Positions 1 through 10,800 of a DNA stretch of 64,000 bases are shown here, in pieces. Below the pieces are notes generated by a model. That model was not told where the DNA came from, did no database searches, and saw only the letters and a list, made by a program, of their open reading frames with translations. Source of the DNA: Xenoacremonium recifei (Eukaryota > Ascomycota > Sordariomycetes > Hypocreales > Nectriaceae). Location of the stretch: the NCBI GenBank assembly GCA_012184525.1, contig WOFQ01000012.1, positions 682,001 through 746,000 of the forward strand, given 5' to 3'. The translations under genes were made by a program, and so were the position numbers. The stretch's first letter is position 1. The number at the start of each line of letters is the position of its first letter.

Positions 1-352
1 TGGATCTGTCCAAGAGTGGGTGCTAGCGAGTACGTGGGGAATGCCGTATACCTAGGTTGGACGTCTTGGAACAACTCCTGCATGTCCTAGTAAACAGCCC
101 CCAACTACTACGACATACATATTCACCATTTAAGCCAATCAGAGAGAGTGCATTGATGGGTATTACCAATCAGCAGTCAACACGAAATCGAACAACGCAT
201 CTTCCTTCAGTACAAAGTCGGGAAGTCAGTCTTCGGGCTATCAGAGCTAATCATTCCGTAAAAGTTCACCGGGGATGGTGCAAACGAGCTAAATCCAGCA
301 ATCTCGTCCACGAATAGAAGATAAGCACATCCAAAATCATGGTACGGGTCCT
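1..352. other. Left edge, no gene seen
   Basis: This stretch lies downstream of the minus-strand oxygenase gene and would hold its 3' untranslated region. Short open frames here show no recognisable protein. I see no repeat or RNA gene in it. Confidence 0.5.
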
Positions 353-1463
353 CTATGCAGTGATAACCCCCACTTCCGAGACTTTGCTGGCATTCCCGGC
401 TGTTTTGACAACAGGTAGTGCTGTATCCTTCTGGTGCTGCTCGAGGCACATCTCAAGAACGCGGCTTTGGTAGTCTGAAAGTACGAAGATAAGCTTTCAT
501 TGCATAATTTTGCGGCCAGTCAAAACTCACAGATTACACCATTTTCCCTATTTGGGTTGAGTATCCCCTCGGTGTAGACTCCAACTTCAAGGTTCTTCTG
601 TGCCTTCTCACAAAGGTCGTGGTCTTCAATCGCGACAGTGCGCGCAAACTTGAAATAGTTTTCGAACACTTCGGAGTCCTCAGGTTCCTTGTGATGGTAG
701 TCGAACTGCATGATGGTCTTGGAAGGGTCTTCTGTCGGCCACGTGCGGAATGAAGACATGCCACCCCCATACAAGTTCAGGGTGGAATTGGGAAAGAAAT
801 AAAGAAAAAGACCATCTACCGGTTTATCTGTCTCGGCTAGATGCTGGGAATAGTTTTGCTTGTTGATGACTTTGTAGGAGGTCGGGGTGTACACCTTTGA
901 AAATGCTGGGTGTGTATAAGCGCAGTGAAGGCATTCTTGGAATCCGTCAATCAGGGTCTTCCAGTTGTAGTTGCCGACATATCTGAGACTTCGTCTAACG
1001 GGGAATTTTGTGAAGTCGACGGTGTCCAGTATTTCTGTCAATCCAGGGAAGAACTCCTCGAAACTGACGGTCTCGTCCGAGAAGGTGATGAAAAGCACAC
1101 CGGTGGCCGTGAGGTGGTGACGAACTTCCGAACCCTGGAGTAAAGATATCAGCACCCATCGCACTCTTATTGTAATAGTAAAGGTAGACTCACGTCGCGA
1201 TTCGAGTAGACCTTGATGCTTCTCCAGTCTTCGGAAGTTCGCTGGACGGTGAACTGAAACTGTGCCAAATCATAGTAGTAGTCTTCTCCCACATCGGGCC
1301 ATCTTCCAATTACTCCGAGATGGATCCAGGTCTGCAATCTATCAGGAATGCATCAAAAGTCCACGATAGCTCTGCACACCTTTGAGAATATGGCCCGCTG
1401 CTCTAAGCTGAGGATGGCCTTGCTCGTAAACCATGAGGCAGGAAGGGTGGTTGGACACGACAT
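353..1463 (-). CDS. Rieske-oxygenase-family protein lacking the Rieske domain (catalytic-iron half)
   Basis: Spliced model: 1463-1380, 1331-1194, 1134-531, 474-353; 315 aa, shorter than the roughly 400-440 aa usual for fungal choline monooxygenase-like proteins. The catalytic domain is intact. Residues 132-151 read NWKTLIDGFQECLHCAYTHP, with His144 and His149 as predicted iron ligands and Asp245 (EDHDLCEKAQ) as the third. The N-terminal part (LPASWFTS...IFSK, TWIHLG) aligns with the neighbouring gene at 2060-3520, and the first and last introns occupy matching positions and phases. Where the neighbour has the C-x-H and C-x2-H cluster ligands, this protein runs directly from YSNRD to GSEVRHH; about 50 residues are absent and the junction coincides with intron 2 (1135-1193). 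It should therefore bind no [2Fe-2S] cluster and need an external electron donor. No membrane segment is seen. Substrate unknown. A decaying gene is possible, but frame and splice sites are all intact. Confidence 0.85.
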
Positions 1464-2059
1464 TGTGGAATTAGATGCTAACTGAAACGAAATTAAATTA
1501 TCGATATCTGAAAACTTTCATGGGTTTCAATAGGAGGCCGTGCTCGTAAATATGAATCCAGGGGCGTAAGTTGTGCCATATCAGGTATCGCGACCCAATC
1601 TAACGACAGCCAGCGGCAAATACCCACACCTCCGTCGTATTGTTTCGTGTCAATTAGGTAAAATAGTCCACCTGTATCCGGCCAATCACTAAGATTGCAT
1701 TTGCTATCCCGTTCTGGAAACTAAGTACGCCGCAAGTGTTGTTGCTATCTAGTCCATAATATTCATGCAGGTCTCCAACGGTTTGTCATCTAACGGGCAT
1801 CAATTCTCCAAGTAAGGCTAGGCCTTATCACGTCAAAGACTAGACACGTCACGATTTGATCCGACTGATATCTATGATGGAGATAGGGTCGCAAGTGAAT
1901 GAACTTTCTTTTTTGGGTACTACTTCGCGACGACCGAAGCCCAACATCGTGGAGCTACCATGATGGTACAATTATCCTCGCCGTAGATACGGATCTTCCA
2001 ACATCCTCCTTCTAGTCAGGACAAGAAAACTTTCATTATCATATTGCAATTCAGCCGTC
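1464..2059. promoter_or_regulatory. Shared divergent promoter of the two Rieske-family genes
   Basis: These 596 bp separate the two start codons of a head-to-head pair and must hold both promoters. The geometry suggests co-regulation. I could not identify a specific regulator site with confidence. Confidence 0.6.
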
Positions 2060-3520
2060 ATGAGCGAGATCCTTCATTACAGCTCTAATATGCTCTTCTG
2101 GGCTTCTGTTTTTGTTATCGCATCAGTATGTCTGGTCGCTTGGTTTAAGTCGAGTGGCAAATCGTCTGCCTCCCATCAAGTCACCTTCGGGACGGGGGAT
2201 ACATCCCAGACAGTGTCCAAGCTCCCTCAGGGGTGGTGGACTGATAGTGAGCAATTTCAGCTTGAGCGTCGTGCCATCTTCAGCAAGGTAGAGCAATTAC
2301 ATGGCGTATTCTGGACCAGGCTTACTCTGTATAGACATGGATTTGCGTGTCTCACCTTGGCCGCTATGTCAAGCCCGGAGATTATGTTTCCTTTGAGTAC
2401 GGCAACTTCAGTTTCTTCTTGGTGCTAGGTAAAGACGGTGTTGTGCGCGCATTTCACAATGTCTGTCGCCATCGCGCTTTTCCTGTTACCAAGAAGGCAT
2501 CGGGAACATCCACGGTGCTCAGCTGCAAATACCATGGATGGAGTTACGACACCAAGGGACAGCTTCTCAATGCGCCTCAGTTTAGTGATGTTGCTGGGTT
2601 TGACAAGAGCCAGAACGGCTTGTTTGAGATTCGCACACATTTTGACAGTCGTGGATTTATCCATGTAAACTTCAACGGGCTTAAGGAAGACACTTTTAAA
2701 GAACCTTTGATGGTATCGGATGTTGGCATGCCTCAAGAAATGAGTCAAAAGTCGAAATTGCTTCACAGTTGGGAGCTCAAAGGCAATTTCAACTGGAAGT
2801 TGGCCGGTGAGTACCTGAAAGAGAGATAAAGTAAATTGCTTTTGCTAAAGACCAAACATAGCAAACGATGAAACACAGGGTCGGGAAAACGCTGAGAAGT
2901 CCAGTAGCACAATTTTCTCTCGCGGCAAGTTGTTGCCCATATTTGCAACTGAGAAGAAGCCATTGAAGAAGCTAGAATTCTTTCCCACAACTACTGCGTA
3001 CATGGAGCCAAGCAGTCCGTTCTGGTATCAGATTACCTACAATCCAGATTCGGCGAAACAGACCACCGTACGCTGTGAAGTGTACTCGAATGCAGGTCGC
3101 ACTCCTTTCAAGTTCGAGGGTTCGGTTAAGAACAGATTGGAGATTAGTCTCAAAGAGACAATCAATCGATACGAGGAAGAGTATACTTTGATGGCCGAGG
3201 GCCACATCGAGTTACAAGAACACGCTTGTACGTTGACTTGAGTCTTATTCCATGCATGTAAAGCTGACAAAATATGAAGCTTCGCAGGGCAAGATTCTCG
3301 ATCTGGTAAAGGCCCATGTCGAGACAGAGAGAATCGAAGGGAAGCAGATCAAGCCAGCAACGATAATGCAGCAATGTAAGAGTGCAGCTTTTACGCAAGC
3401 AGAACAAGGTAAATTGCTTTCCCTCGGTTACATGGGGGTTTTTTTTTTTTTGCTGACATAGCGCCGCCTTTAGTTTGTCAAGCGTTAGAATGCGCTTCTC
3501 GTCGCGATCTGGATTGGTGA
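2060..3520 (+). CDS. Membrane-anchored Rieske-oxygenase-family protein lacking the catalytic iron site (Rieske half)
   Basis: Spliced model: 2060-2287, 2335-2806, 2862-3227, 3280-3408, 3474-3520; 413 aa. A hydrophobic segment at about residues 10-30 should anchor it in a membrane. The Rieske [2Fe-2S] site is complete: Cys120 and His122 in FHNVCRHRAF, Cys140 and His143 in CKYHGWSYD. The C-terminal catalytic fold is recognisable (NWKLA; FFPTTTAYMEPSSPFWYQ), but after NWKLA the D-x2-H-x4-H segment is replaced by a short His-free stretch (ANDETQGRENAEK). The region of the third ligand reads EEEYTLMAEGH without the usual EDxxLCExxQ. It should therefore carry electrons but not bind the catalytic iron. 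The divergent neighbour has exactly the opposite defect. The last two exons are less certain; intron 4 (3409-3473) has a good branch point and gives a family-like end. Confidence 0.82.
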
Positions 3521-4498
3521 TAGGAAAGGCGGGAATTCCACACGGATACTTTAATATGAGAAGATATTGTGGTTGTCTAAATTGCATCATTCGAGGTATT
3601 TTCTCATACAAGAGATAAATTTATACAGTTCATTGGGCTTAGCATAGGAATATGTTGTTGGTTAAGGGCATTCATGGACAGAGAGGCATAGCAGGCTGCC
3701 AGGTTACGTAGTTTAATACCATATTGTCGGGCTATATTCCAACAACTATATTTCGTTACGAAATTGGTAAATACATTGCCTCATCCGCCGGTTTCTCCTG
3801 ATCCAGGCCCCGCTCGCTCTGATTTAACGCTCAACTAGATGATCACTTTTCTCCGAGGACCAACGGAACTTACACTACGATCTCCGAGCATTGTCAATGC
3901 GTTGCGAGGTTGAGATCACATGCAGTGCAGAGTCGGAAGTCTCAAAAGTTCCTACATCAAGAAAACAACTCAGCAATGACGCATAACCTTTTTCTGCCAC
4001 CACGTGAGCTGCGGTATTAAATCTGATAGCGGTCAGGTTGGAATAGAGGTCGTCCATTTGAAGACGATCGGCGTTGAATCCACTTGCCACGTTTGGCGTC
4101 AAAGGATGAGGCGGAGTCTCTACCACGGCTGGATACGAGGTGTCAGAAGATTCTTGGCACACGAAGGAGTTACTGAGCCAAACTAGACATGAAGCATTAC
4201 GCAAGCCTTTTGTTGTGATGGTTTCATACTTTGTTAGACATAGAGACAGTCTGGTTCGTAAACCCAAGAACACGAGGTAAAGAGGAGGAAAAGAGGCTGT
4301 GCATAACCTTTACTTCTTTTGCCGCCATCAATAGGAACATGAAACGAGGAACTCTTCTTCAATAGGAAATTCAAGTTGTAAATCCGTGCAAGTCCGTGAT
4401 GCGGCGGAAGTATGATTTAGGTATATAAAACTATCTTGGAAGGCTTAGAAATTCGTGGAATCAATATTCTATGAGCATCTTTTACTAAACAGCGCACA
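3521..4498. other. Intergenic, 3' region of the Rieske gene and promoter of the glycosyltransferase
   Basis: The stretch holds one doubtful minus-strand reading frame (3875-4273, listed separately). The glycosyltransferase promoter must lie in its right part; TATATAA at 4420-4426, about 75 bp upstream of its ATG, is a TATA-box candidate. Nothing else is recognisable. Confidence 0.4.
3875..4273 (-). CDS. Doubtful small hypothetical protein or gene fragment
   Basis: An open minus-strand frame of 132 codons without a recognised domain. The second half has protein-like composition (NADRLQMDDLYSNLTAIRF) and a possible intron (GTTATG...GATGTAG) near its end. A splice acceptor (TCTAG) precedes that half, so it could be the last exons of a broken or short gene. 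No homology is recognised. It may equally be noise. Confidence 0.18.
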   Translation of the reverse strand: MFLGLRTRLSLCLTKYETITTKGLRNASCLVWLSNSFVCQESSDTSYPAVVETPPHPLTPNVASGFNADRLQMDDLYSNLTAIRFNTAAHVVAEKGYASLLSCFLDVGTFETSDSALHVISTSQRIDNARRS

Positions 4499-7048
4499 AT
4501 GTGGAGAATTCACAGTCTGTTTGAGGTCATATTAGCTGCTGCTGCTATTTTGTTCACGGTGATTGTACACCAATCGTCGAATAGAGAGTCCGAATTGCTC
4601 TCCGAAGCACTGGCTTGGTTGTTACTTCGCGCCATCTTTCCAGATTCCAAACGAGTCACTATCCACGAATCTCCAGGTTTCACTTGGGTTGCTGCTGTCA
4701 GCATTGGTATCTCCAGTTTCTACAGAGCGGAAAATATTCTAGCCGGGTCTCTAGTAAGTAAAACCTTCACAGGTGTAGGTATTTCTTGGTTAACAAGTAT
4801 CAGGCGGCCTTGATTCCGCTAATTTTGGAGTCCGGAAGCCTTTCCAATGGTGTCACTTCTCAGCCTTTCAATGCTGTGACTACCATTCTGGTTTCCATCA
4901 TTTCCCTAACTGACTGGAACGTCATTGGGATTCTCCTGTCTATCTCACCTCTTATTGCTGTGCTCTGTCTCTATACAGTCTTGTCGTTAGCAACCACACA
5001 TACTCGGCAACTCAAGCTTTCTAGCCTACCTCGAGAACATGAGGCTCATGCTCACAAAACCGGATCAAAGGAAGCCGTAAAAACTCTATCAATTCGTGTT
5101 CTAGCGATCCTGGCCCCTCCAATTGTGTTGGACCTTATCATGTCTGGGATTGGAGTATCTCAGGTTATTCCGATTTTAACTCTAGGACTGATAAAGACTG
5201 TTTCGTGGTACTTTTTATTACAATTGGTACGCAATATTTGCTCCTCAAACCCCTCATAATAATAAACTAAACTAATAAGGTCAACAGACAGCGTATGCCC
5301 CTCACTCCATTGTCACTGCCGTTATGGCTTTCGCCATCACTGCGACCCGTAATCCATACGTACAATCTTCGGGCATTCGTGCTTTGTTTCACGTTTTGGC
5401 ATCGATGTTCAGCCTTGCTCTTCTAGTCAACATTATTCCGAAACGAAACAAAGCTCGAATGGCCCTTTGGGCTTTTTGTCTCTTCTCACTACTTCCGTAC
5501 ACGATGAATATCGTTGATATCAGTAGTGTGGAGTGGGCATCACAACATTTTGATAGCCTCCACGAACATCCTGTTGAAACGATGATCATAAAAGCACAAG
5601 ACGATTTTAGCAACATGATGCAAAAACAGTCAAGAAGTTATGACACTGCTTGCGAGGAATATCGACGCAGGTACAACCTGGATCCTCCTCCTGGCTTCAA
5701 AGCTTGGTACAAATCAGCAAAGCACCATAAGTCCCCTATTATCGACGATTTCGATAGTATATACCATGCCATCTCGCCCTTTTTGAAGCTTAGCGGCAAA
5801 AAATACGTCGATAATATGAACCTCGCTCGACAGACAACTAACATTGAACTCTGGTCTTGCGAGCTCTCTGGTGGGAAAAGCCAATGCGTGCATCCCTATC
5901 GTTCAAACGATCGACACCTTGGAACTATGTTGGACAAAGTATTGGAGACATTTCAAGGAACAATCCCTAATATCAGGCTTCTTATCAATCATCTGGATGA
6001 GCCTAGAGTATTGGTACCCCCTTTCAGAGGCGATGATGACCTCGGAGGCAATCTCGACTTGAAAGATCTATCTCGTCAGAATGTCTGGGTTGCGGTCACT
6101 AAATACTGCGCCTCGCAACAAAATACCACAAGTCTGGAAACTGGTGTTTCATCAAATTCATACAGCCTTCCTTTTATTACAGACCCAAGAGCGGCCAAGG
6201 ATCTATGTGCGCATCCTGAGTATCGCGAGATGCATGGTCTTCTCTTGAGCCCTACGTCCTTCCGTTTAATTGAAGGGCATTTCCCTGTCTTATCCACAGG
6301 CTCGCTTTCTACCATGGGGGATATTCTCCTCCCTAGCCCAGCTTACACTGAGTCTGAATTCCAGTATGACGAGAAAAATGACATCGACTGGAAGAACAAA
6401 GGTGACAGGCTCTACTGGGCTGGCTCAACTACTGGCGGTTATGCAGTAGACGAAAAGTGGCGATCCTACCACAGACAGCGATTTTTAAATCTCGGCGGCA
6501 ATTTGGGTCAAAGCCAGTATTACTATCTCCACGATGCTCACGGCGAAGCAGAGCGCGTAAGGTCTTCGTTTCTCAATGGGCGGCTGTATGATGTAGCTGT
6601 GACGAGGATCTTCCAGTGCGACAGAAAGTACTGCAGACAGCAAAGCAAGTACTTCAATGTGAAACAGTGGGCAAACAAGGACGAGGCATTTCGATCGAAG
6701 CTGGTGTTCGATCTTGACGGAAATGGCATCAGTGGCCGATTCTACAAGCTTCTTGCTTCCAGGTCTACGCCGCTCAAGCAAACACTGCTACGGGAGTGGC
6801 ATGATGATAGGCTCGTTCCTTGGGTGCATTATATCCCTATAAGTCAAAGTATGGAAGAGCTGCCTGAGGTTGTCTCTTGGCTGACATCAACGACGACTGG
6901 CCAACGAAGAGCTAAGGAAATTGCAGAGCAGGGCCGAAATTGGTTCAACAAGGCGCTTCGAGAAATCGATATGAGTTTGTATATATATAGACTGTTTCTA
7001 GAGCTGTCAAGATTACAAGATTTAGATAGAGAAGGAATTGAGGTTTGA
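4499..7048 (+). CDS. CAP10/GT90-family glycosyltransferase with multi-spanning N-terminus
   Basis: Spliced model: 4499-4753, 4798-5226, 5288-7048; 814 aa. The first 400 or so residues carry about eight hydrophobic segments, a membrane arrangement typical of fungal GT90 proteins of the Golgi. The second half is the CAP10 domain, with a Cys-containing lead (ELWSCELSGGKSQCVHPYRS near residue 415), the conserved WAGSTTGG motif near residue 604, HRQRF, and the C-terminal pattern KLVFDLDGNGISGRFYKLL...STPLKQTLLREWHDDRLVPWVHYIP. Family members include the Cryptococcus capsule xylosyltransferases; donor and acceptor are unknown here. It follows the Rieske pair in the same orientation as the second gene, but no functional link is evident. 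Confidence 0.9.
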
Positions 7049-7899
7049 TGCGAAGGCATCCACTATGAACTTCGATAAAAGCACTACGTATGGCATTATT
7101 GACACTTCTCAGTAACTTATAAATGACAACGTGGAGAGCCAAACCTTGGCATTATTCGGAGCAAGTCACGGTACATTCTCGAGGCCAAATCTTGGCGGGC
7201 ATGGGGGTCATCATGAACAATCCTTCGCCAGTGACGTGATGCAGCCAAACCCGCTAGATGGGCTATGACGCCTGTATCCATGCTTTGAAGGGCACAGAGA
7301 CATAACAAGACGTAATCAAATTCTTTGTTGAATCGCTATGTGTTACTGCTGTTGTGCTTGCCATACTATATGCTCGCATTCCCAGTACGGGAAGCGAACA
7401 GTTTAAAAAGAAACCCTCCCCCAATCGACGCCCCGTTGCAATGAAGAAAGAAAATGATCAATAGTACATGGTCCTGGTCCAGCATGGTGGTATCCCGGGA
7501 TGAACATGGTATCGAGGTCTCGACCACTTCCGCCCCTCCCCTGCTGCATGCCCATCTGCATCCCCTGACTGTCCACCACATAAGCTTATCTCGGTGCCTC
7601 CGTAGGATCGCCCTGCTTCTAAGGAGCTGAAGCAAGGAAATGATAAAGAGCAAGTGGGTTGTTGATTTGTTCGTCACCATCAAATTCACCAATGACATCC
7701 AAGTCCCGACCCATCACGTCCGTCACTGAAGCCTCCCTCCTCGTCTCCATCACTGCTCTCAAAGCATCCATTATTTCGCTTCTTTTTCTGTTCAACCGTG
7801 GTCTCGTTGCGTCTTGGAATAAAACATGAAAGGATCGTCAGATCGCATCGGGTATCGTCCAAAAGAGTGTCGCGTAATCGTCAAATTCGCTCCCTCCTC
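7049..7899. other. Intergenic between convergent genes
   Basis: The glycosyltransferase and the KDEL protein both end here, so 3' untranslated regions are expected. Short open frames look like noise. I see no RNA gene. Confidence 0.5.
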
Positions 7900-10800
7900 C
7901 TACAACTCGTCCTTCAAATGCTGAACCGTCTCCTTGACAGCCTCGGTTGCCTGGCTCGCAGCGCTTCCGACCTTGTCACCAACTGAGGATGCGGCCTCAC
8001 TGGCTTCGCTTGCAAAGCTTTCAACGCTGGCGGCAGCTGTAGCGTAAGCAGCTTGTAGTCGCATCAGTACGCTCTCGGTAAACGACGGCTCCTTGCCGAC
8101 AATCAACTCGGACACGAGCTCGCTGACAGCCGAGTACTGCTTTGATGCTTCGGCGGAGGCGGTCTCGACAGACTTCTCAGCAGCATCAGTCGCTGAGGCA
8201 GCGTAGGAGCCGGCATCGCTGAAGACGTGCTCATACCAGGCAATCCGTGTTGGCTGGCCGTAGACCTGTCCGCTAATCTTGTCGACCACGTTCACCCAAG
8301 TGTCGGCAATAGTATCAGCAATAACCTCTCCGGCACTAGAAATCTGCTCGTTCGCAGCATCAACAACGGATGAGACAGAATCGTCGACGGCCTTCGCAGC
8401 GGATGCAATAGTGTCTCCGGCGGCAGAATAGACTGACCCAGCAGCATCACCCGCCGCATGGGCAGCAGAAGCAGCCGATTCGCGCGCCACAGAGGCCATA
8501 GAGGAGGCAGAGCCAACAAAATCGGTGGGTGTAGGTGTGGCCGTGAGAGATGACAAGGCAGATGACGCACCCGCCATAAAGCTGGCATATCGATCTTGAG
8601 CAAGACCCAGGCCCGCATAATAGTTCATCTTCGCTTGCTCGTAATATTTCTCCATCGTAGATGATGGCGTTGGTGTGGCGAGACCCAGGGCAATCATGGC
8701 GCTCTGATACTGGATTTCAGCCCAGAGACGGCCCTCGTTGAGTCGCTGTGCGGCAATAGACTCGACACGTTCCCAGTCCACTAAGGTAGGCATAGTAGGT
8801 GTTGCTGGGGTTGCTGAGGATGCCGCTTCCATCGCCTCGCTGAGTTTGGAGCTCGCTGCCGCAATGGCATTGTCGTATGCGGTGGAAACGGAGGAGAATA
8901 GCTGTTCATGGACGGGCTTAGGGGTGCCGTAGATTTGGGCAGAAACAACAGATACAGCGCTTGAATATTGCTCAGAGGCCATCGCCATGGCTTTAGAGTA
9001 GGCCGCCTGAGCGCCATCGGTCGCACTCGCCACAACGTCAGTGTCGACATAGTCGTCCAGAATCGGTTGACGATCAGAGACTGCCTGTGCAGCAGCACCA
9101 AGGAATGCGGGCTTGACCTCAGGAGTCGCGGAAACAGGCGTCTCCTCCCTTTCAGTCATGGGGTCCTCCTCGACTACGGGCAATTCCTCCTCATCCTCGT
9201 AAATTTCATCGTGAGGGTTCTCAAAGACAGCTTCAGCGGTGCCCAAAACCGATTCGGAAGCGACAGACGCAAACGAGCGGATGGATTCGGTGCCTGCATC
9301 GACAGCGGAAGAGACTGTCTCGTAAACTTCGTCGGAAAGGCTAGATGCAGACTCCGAAGCGTCGGATGACAGTACCTCGACGGTACTCGAAATTTGCTCC
9401 ATCACGCTGTCAAGGTCGTCAATGCCTTTAGAAGCAACGCTTGAGGCATCGCTGTAAACGCTGGAGGCAGAGCTAGAGGCGGCTTGGGCAGCGCCCTTGA
9501 GGGAACCAGCTGACGAGTCAACTAAAGACTCAGAAGTCGCCTCGGATGATTCTTCAGTGGCATGGGCAGTCTCGGTCACTGAGGAAAGGAAGTCCTCCAG
9601 CTCATCGACAACCTCTTCGGCGGAAGAGACCGCAGAAGATGTCACTTCCTCCAGGAATTCGGTGACAGTCGACGTGATATCTTCGGTCGCAGTCAAGACG
9701 GATTCTTCAGCTTCAGCCGCCGGGGCATTAGTGTCTTCCACTACCGCTTCCTCCACATCAGCAGAAGCAGTAGCAGCATCTTCCAGCTCCTTGAGAGCTT
9801 GAGCTCGAGCAGCGGCCTCTTGAGCTCGGGTGGCTTCGACAGCTTCAGCGGCTTTCTTCATCGCTTCGCTGTCAAAGTTGTCGGTAGCATCACCGGCCAC
9901 AATCTTCCAGTGGGCAACCTGCTTAAGTCTGCCCAACTCCTGAGCGGCAGCAGAAGCGATCTCCATTCCCTCGTCTTCCACCTGAGCTGAGGCATCTTGG
10001 GCCTCAAGGAGGGTCGGATGAGTAACAATGAGCTGCTTCAGTTGCTCAGTCCATTCTCGGAGCGTGCTCTTCAGTTCGTGATATTTAGCCCAGTCCTTAT
10101 AGGTGACACCGTCCGTCCAGGCCCATCGCATTCCAATATGCTGAAGGGCAAGATTTCTAGTCTCGTCCAGAATCTGGAAGTGGACGTCCGCAATGCTAAG
10201 GACGGTGCTGTGAAGCTCCTGGTCGAAGCTCTCACGCCACTCTCGGATGGCCTGGGCCTTCTTCTTAATAGCCATTCCGGAGGAGCGAATCGCCTTGATG
10301 ACCTGATCTTCGGCGGCGGCAGGGGCATCGGTCGTTGGCTGGACGAAGGTGATGATCTCGGCCTTCAGAGCCTTCATTTCGGTCTCGATGGTTGACTGCA
10401 GCTCCTGCAAGAGCTTCTTGCCCGTGACTCTAGCGTTGCGGCGGATCATGCGCTTGGCAATGTCATCGACACGGTCTTCCATGTCGCTTGCACCCTCGTC
10501 TGCCTGTTTAGCAAACTTGGTCTGCCACTGGTGGAGATCTTGGGCCACCATCTCCCGAGCCTTACGGCGCTGCTCGCTTTCATTCGGTCCGGCGGGAGGC
10601 GCCTGCACAGGGTGTATGTAATCGTCCGCATCTTCGTCAACCGGCGGGGCTGCGTCTGGAACAATTGGAGGAGGCGATTCGGGCTCGGGGCTCTCCGTAG
10701 CGACGCGTTGTTGCGTAGTAGTCGAGCTCGAGAGAGATGAGGGGCTCTGAGGGGGAGGTTTGCTGAAGGACGAGTAAGCAGCTTCGGTCACGGAACTAAC

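Noticed and set aside
1420..1551. Similar 16-bp segments (GGCC-TGCTCGTAAA) in exon 1 of the first oxygenase gene and in its promoter
   Set aside because: Too short to prove a duplication; likely chance.
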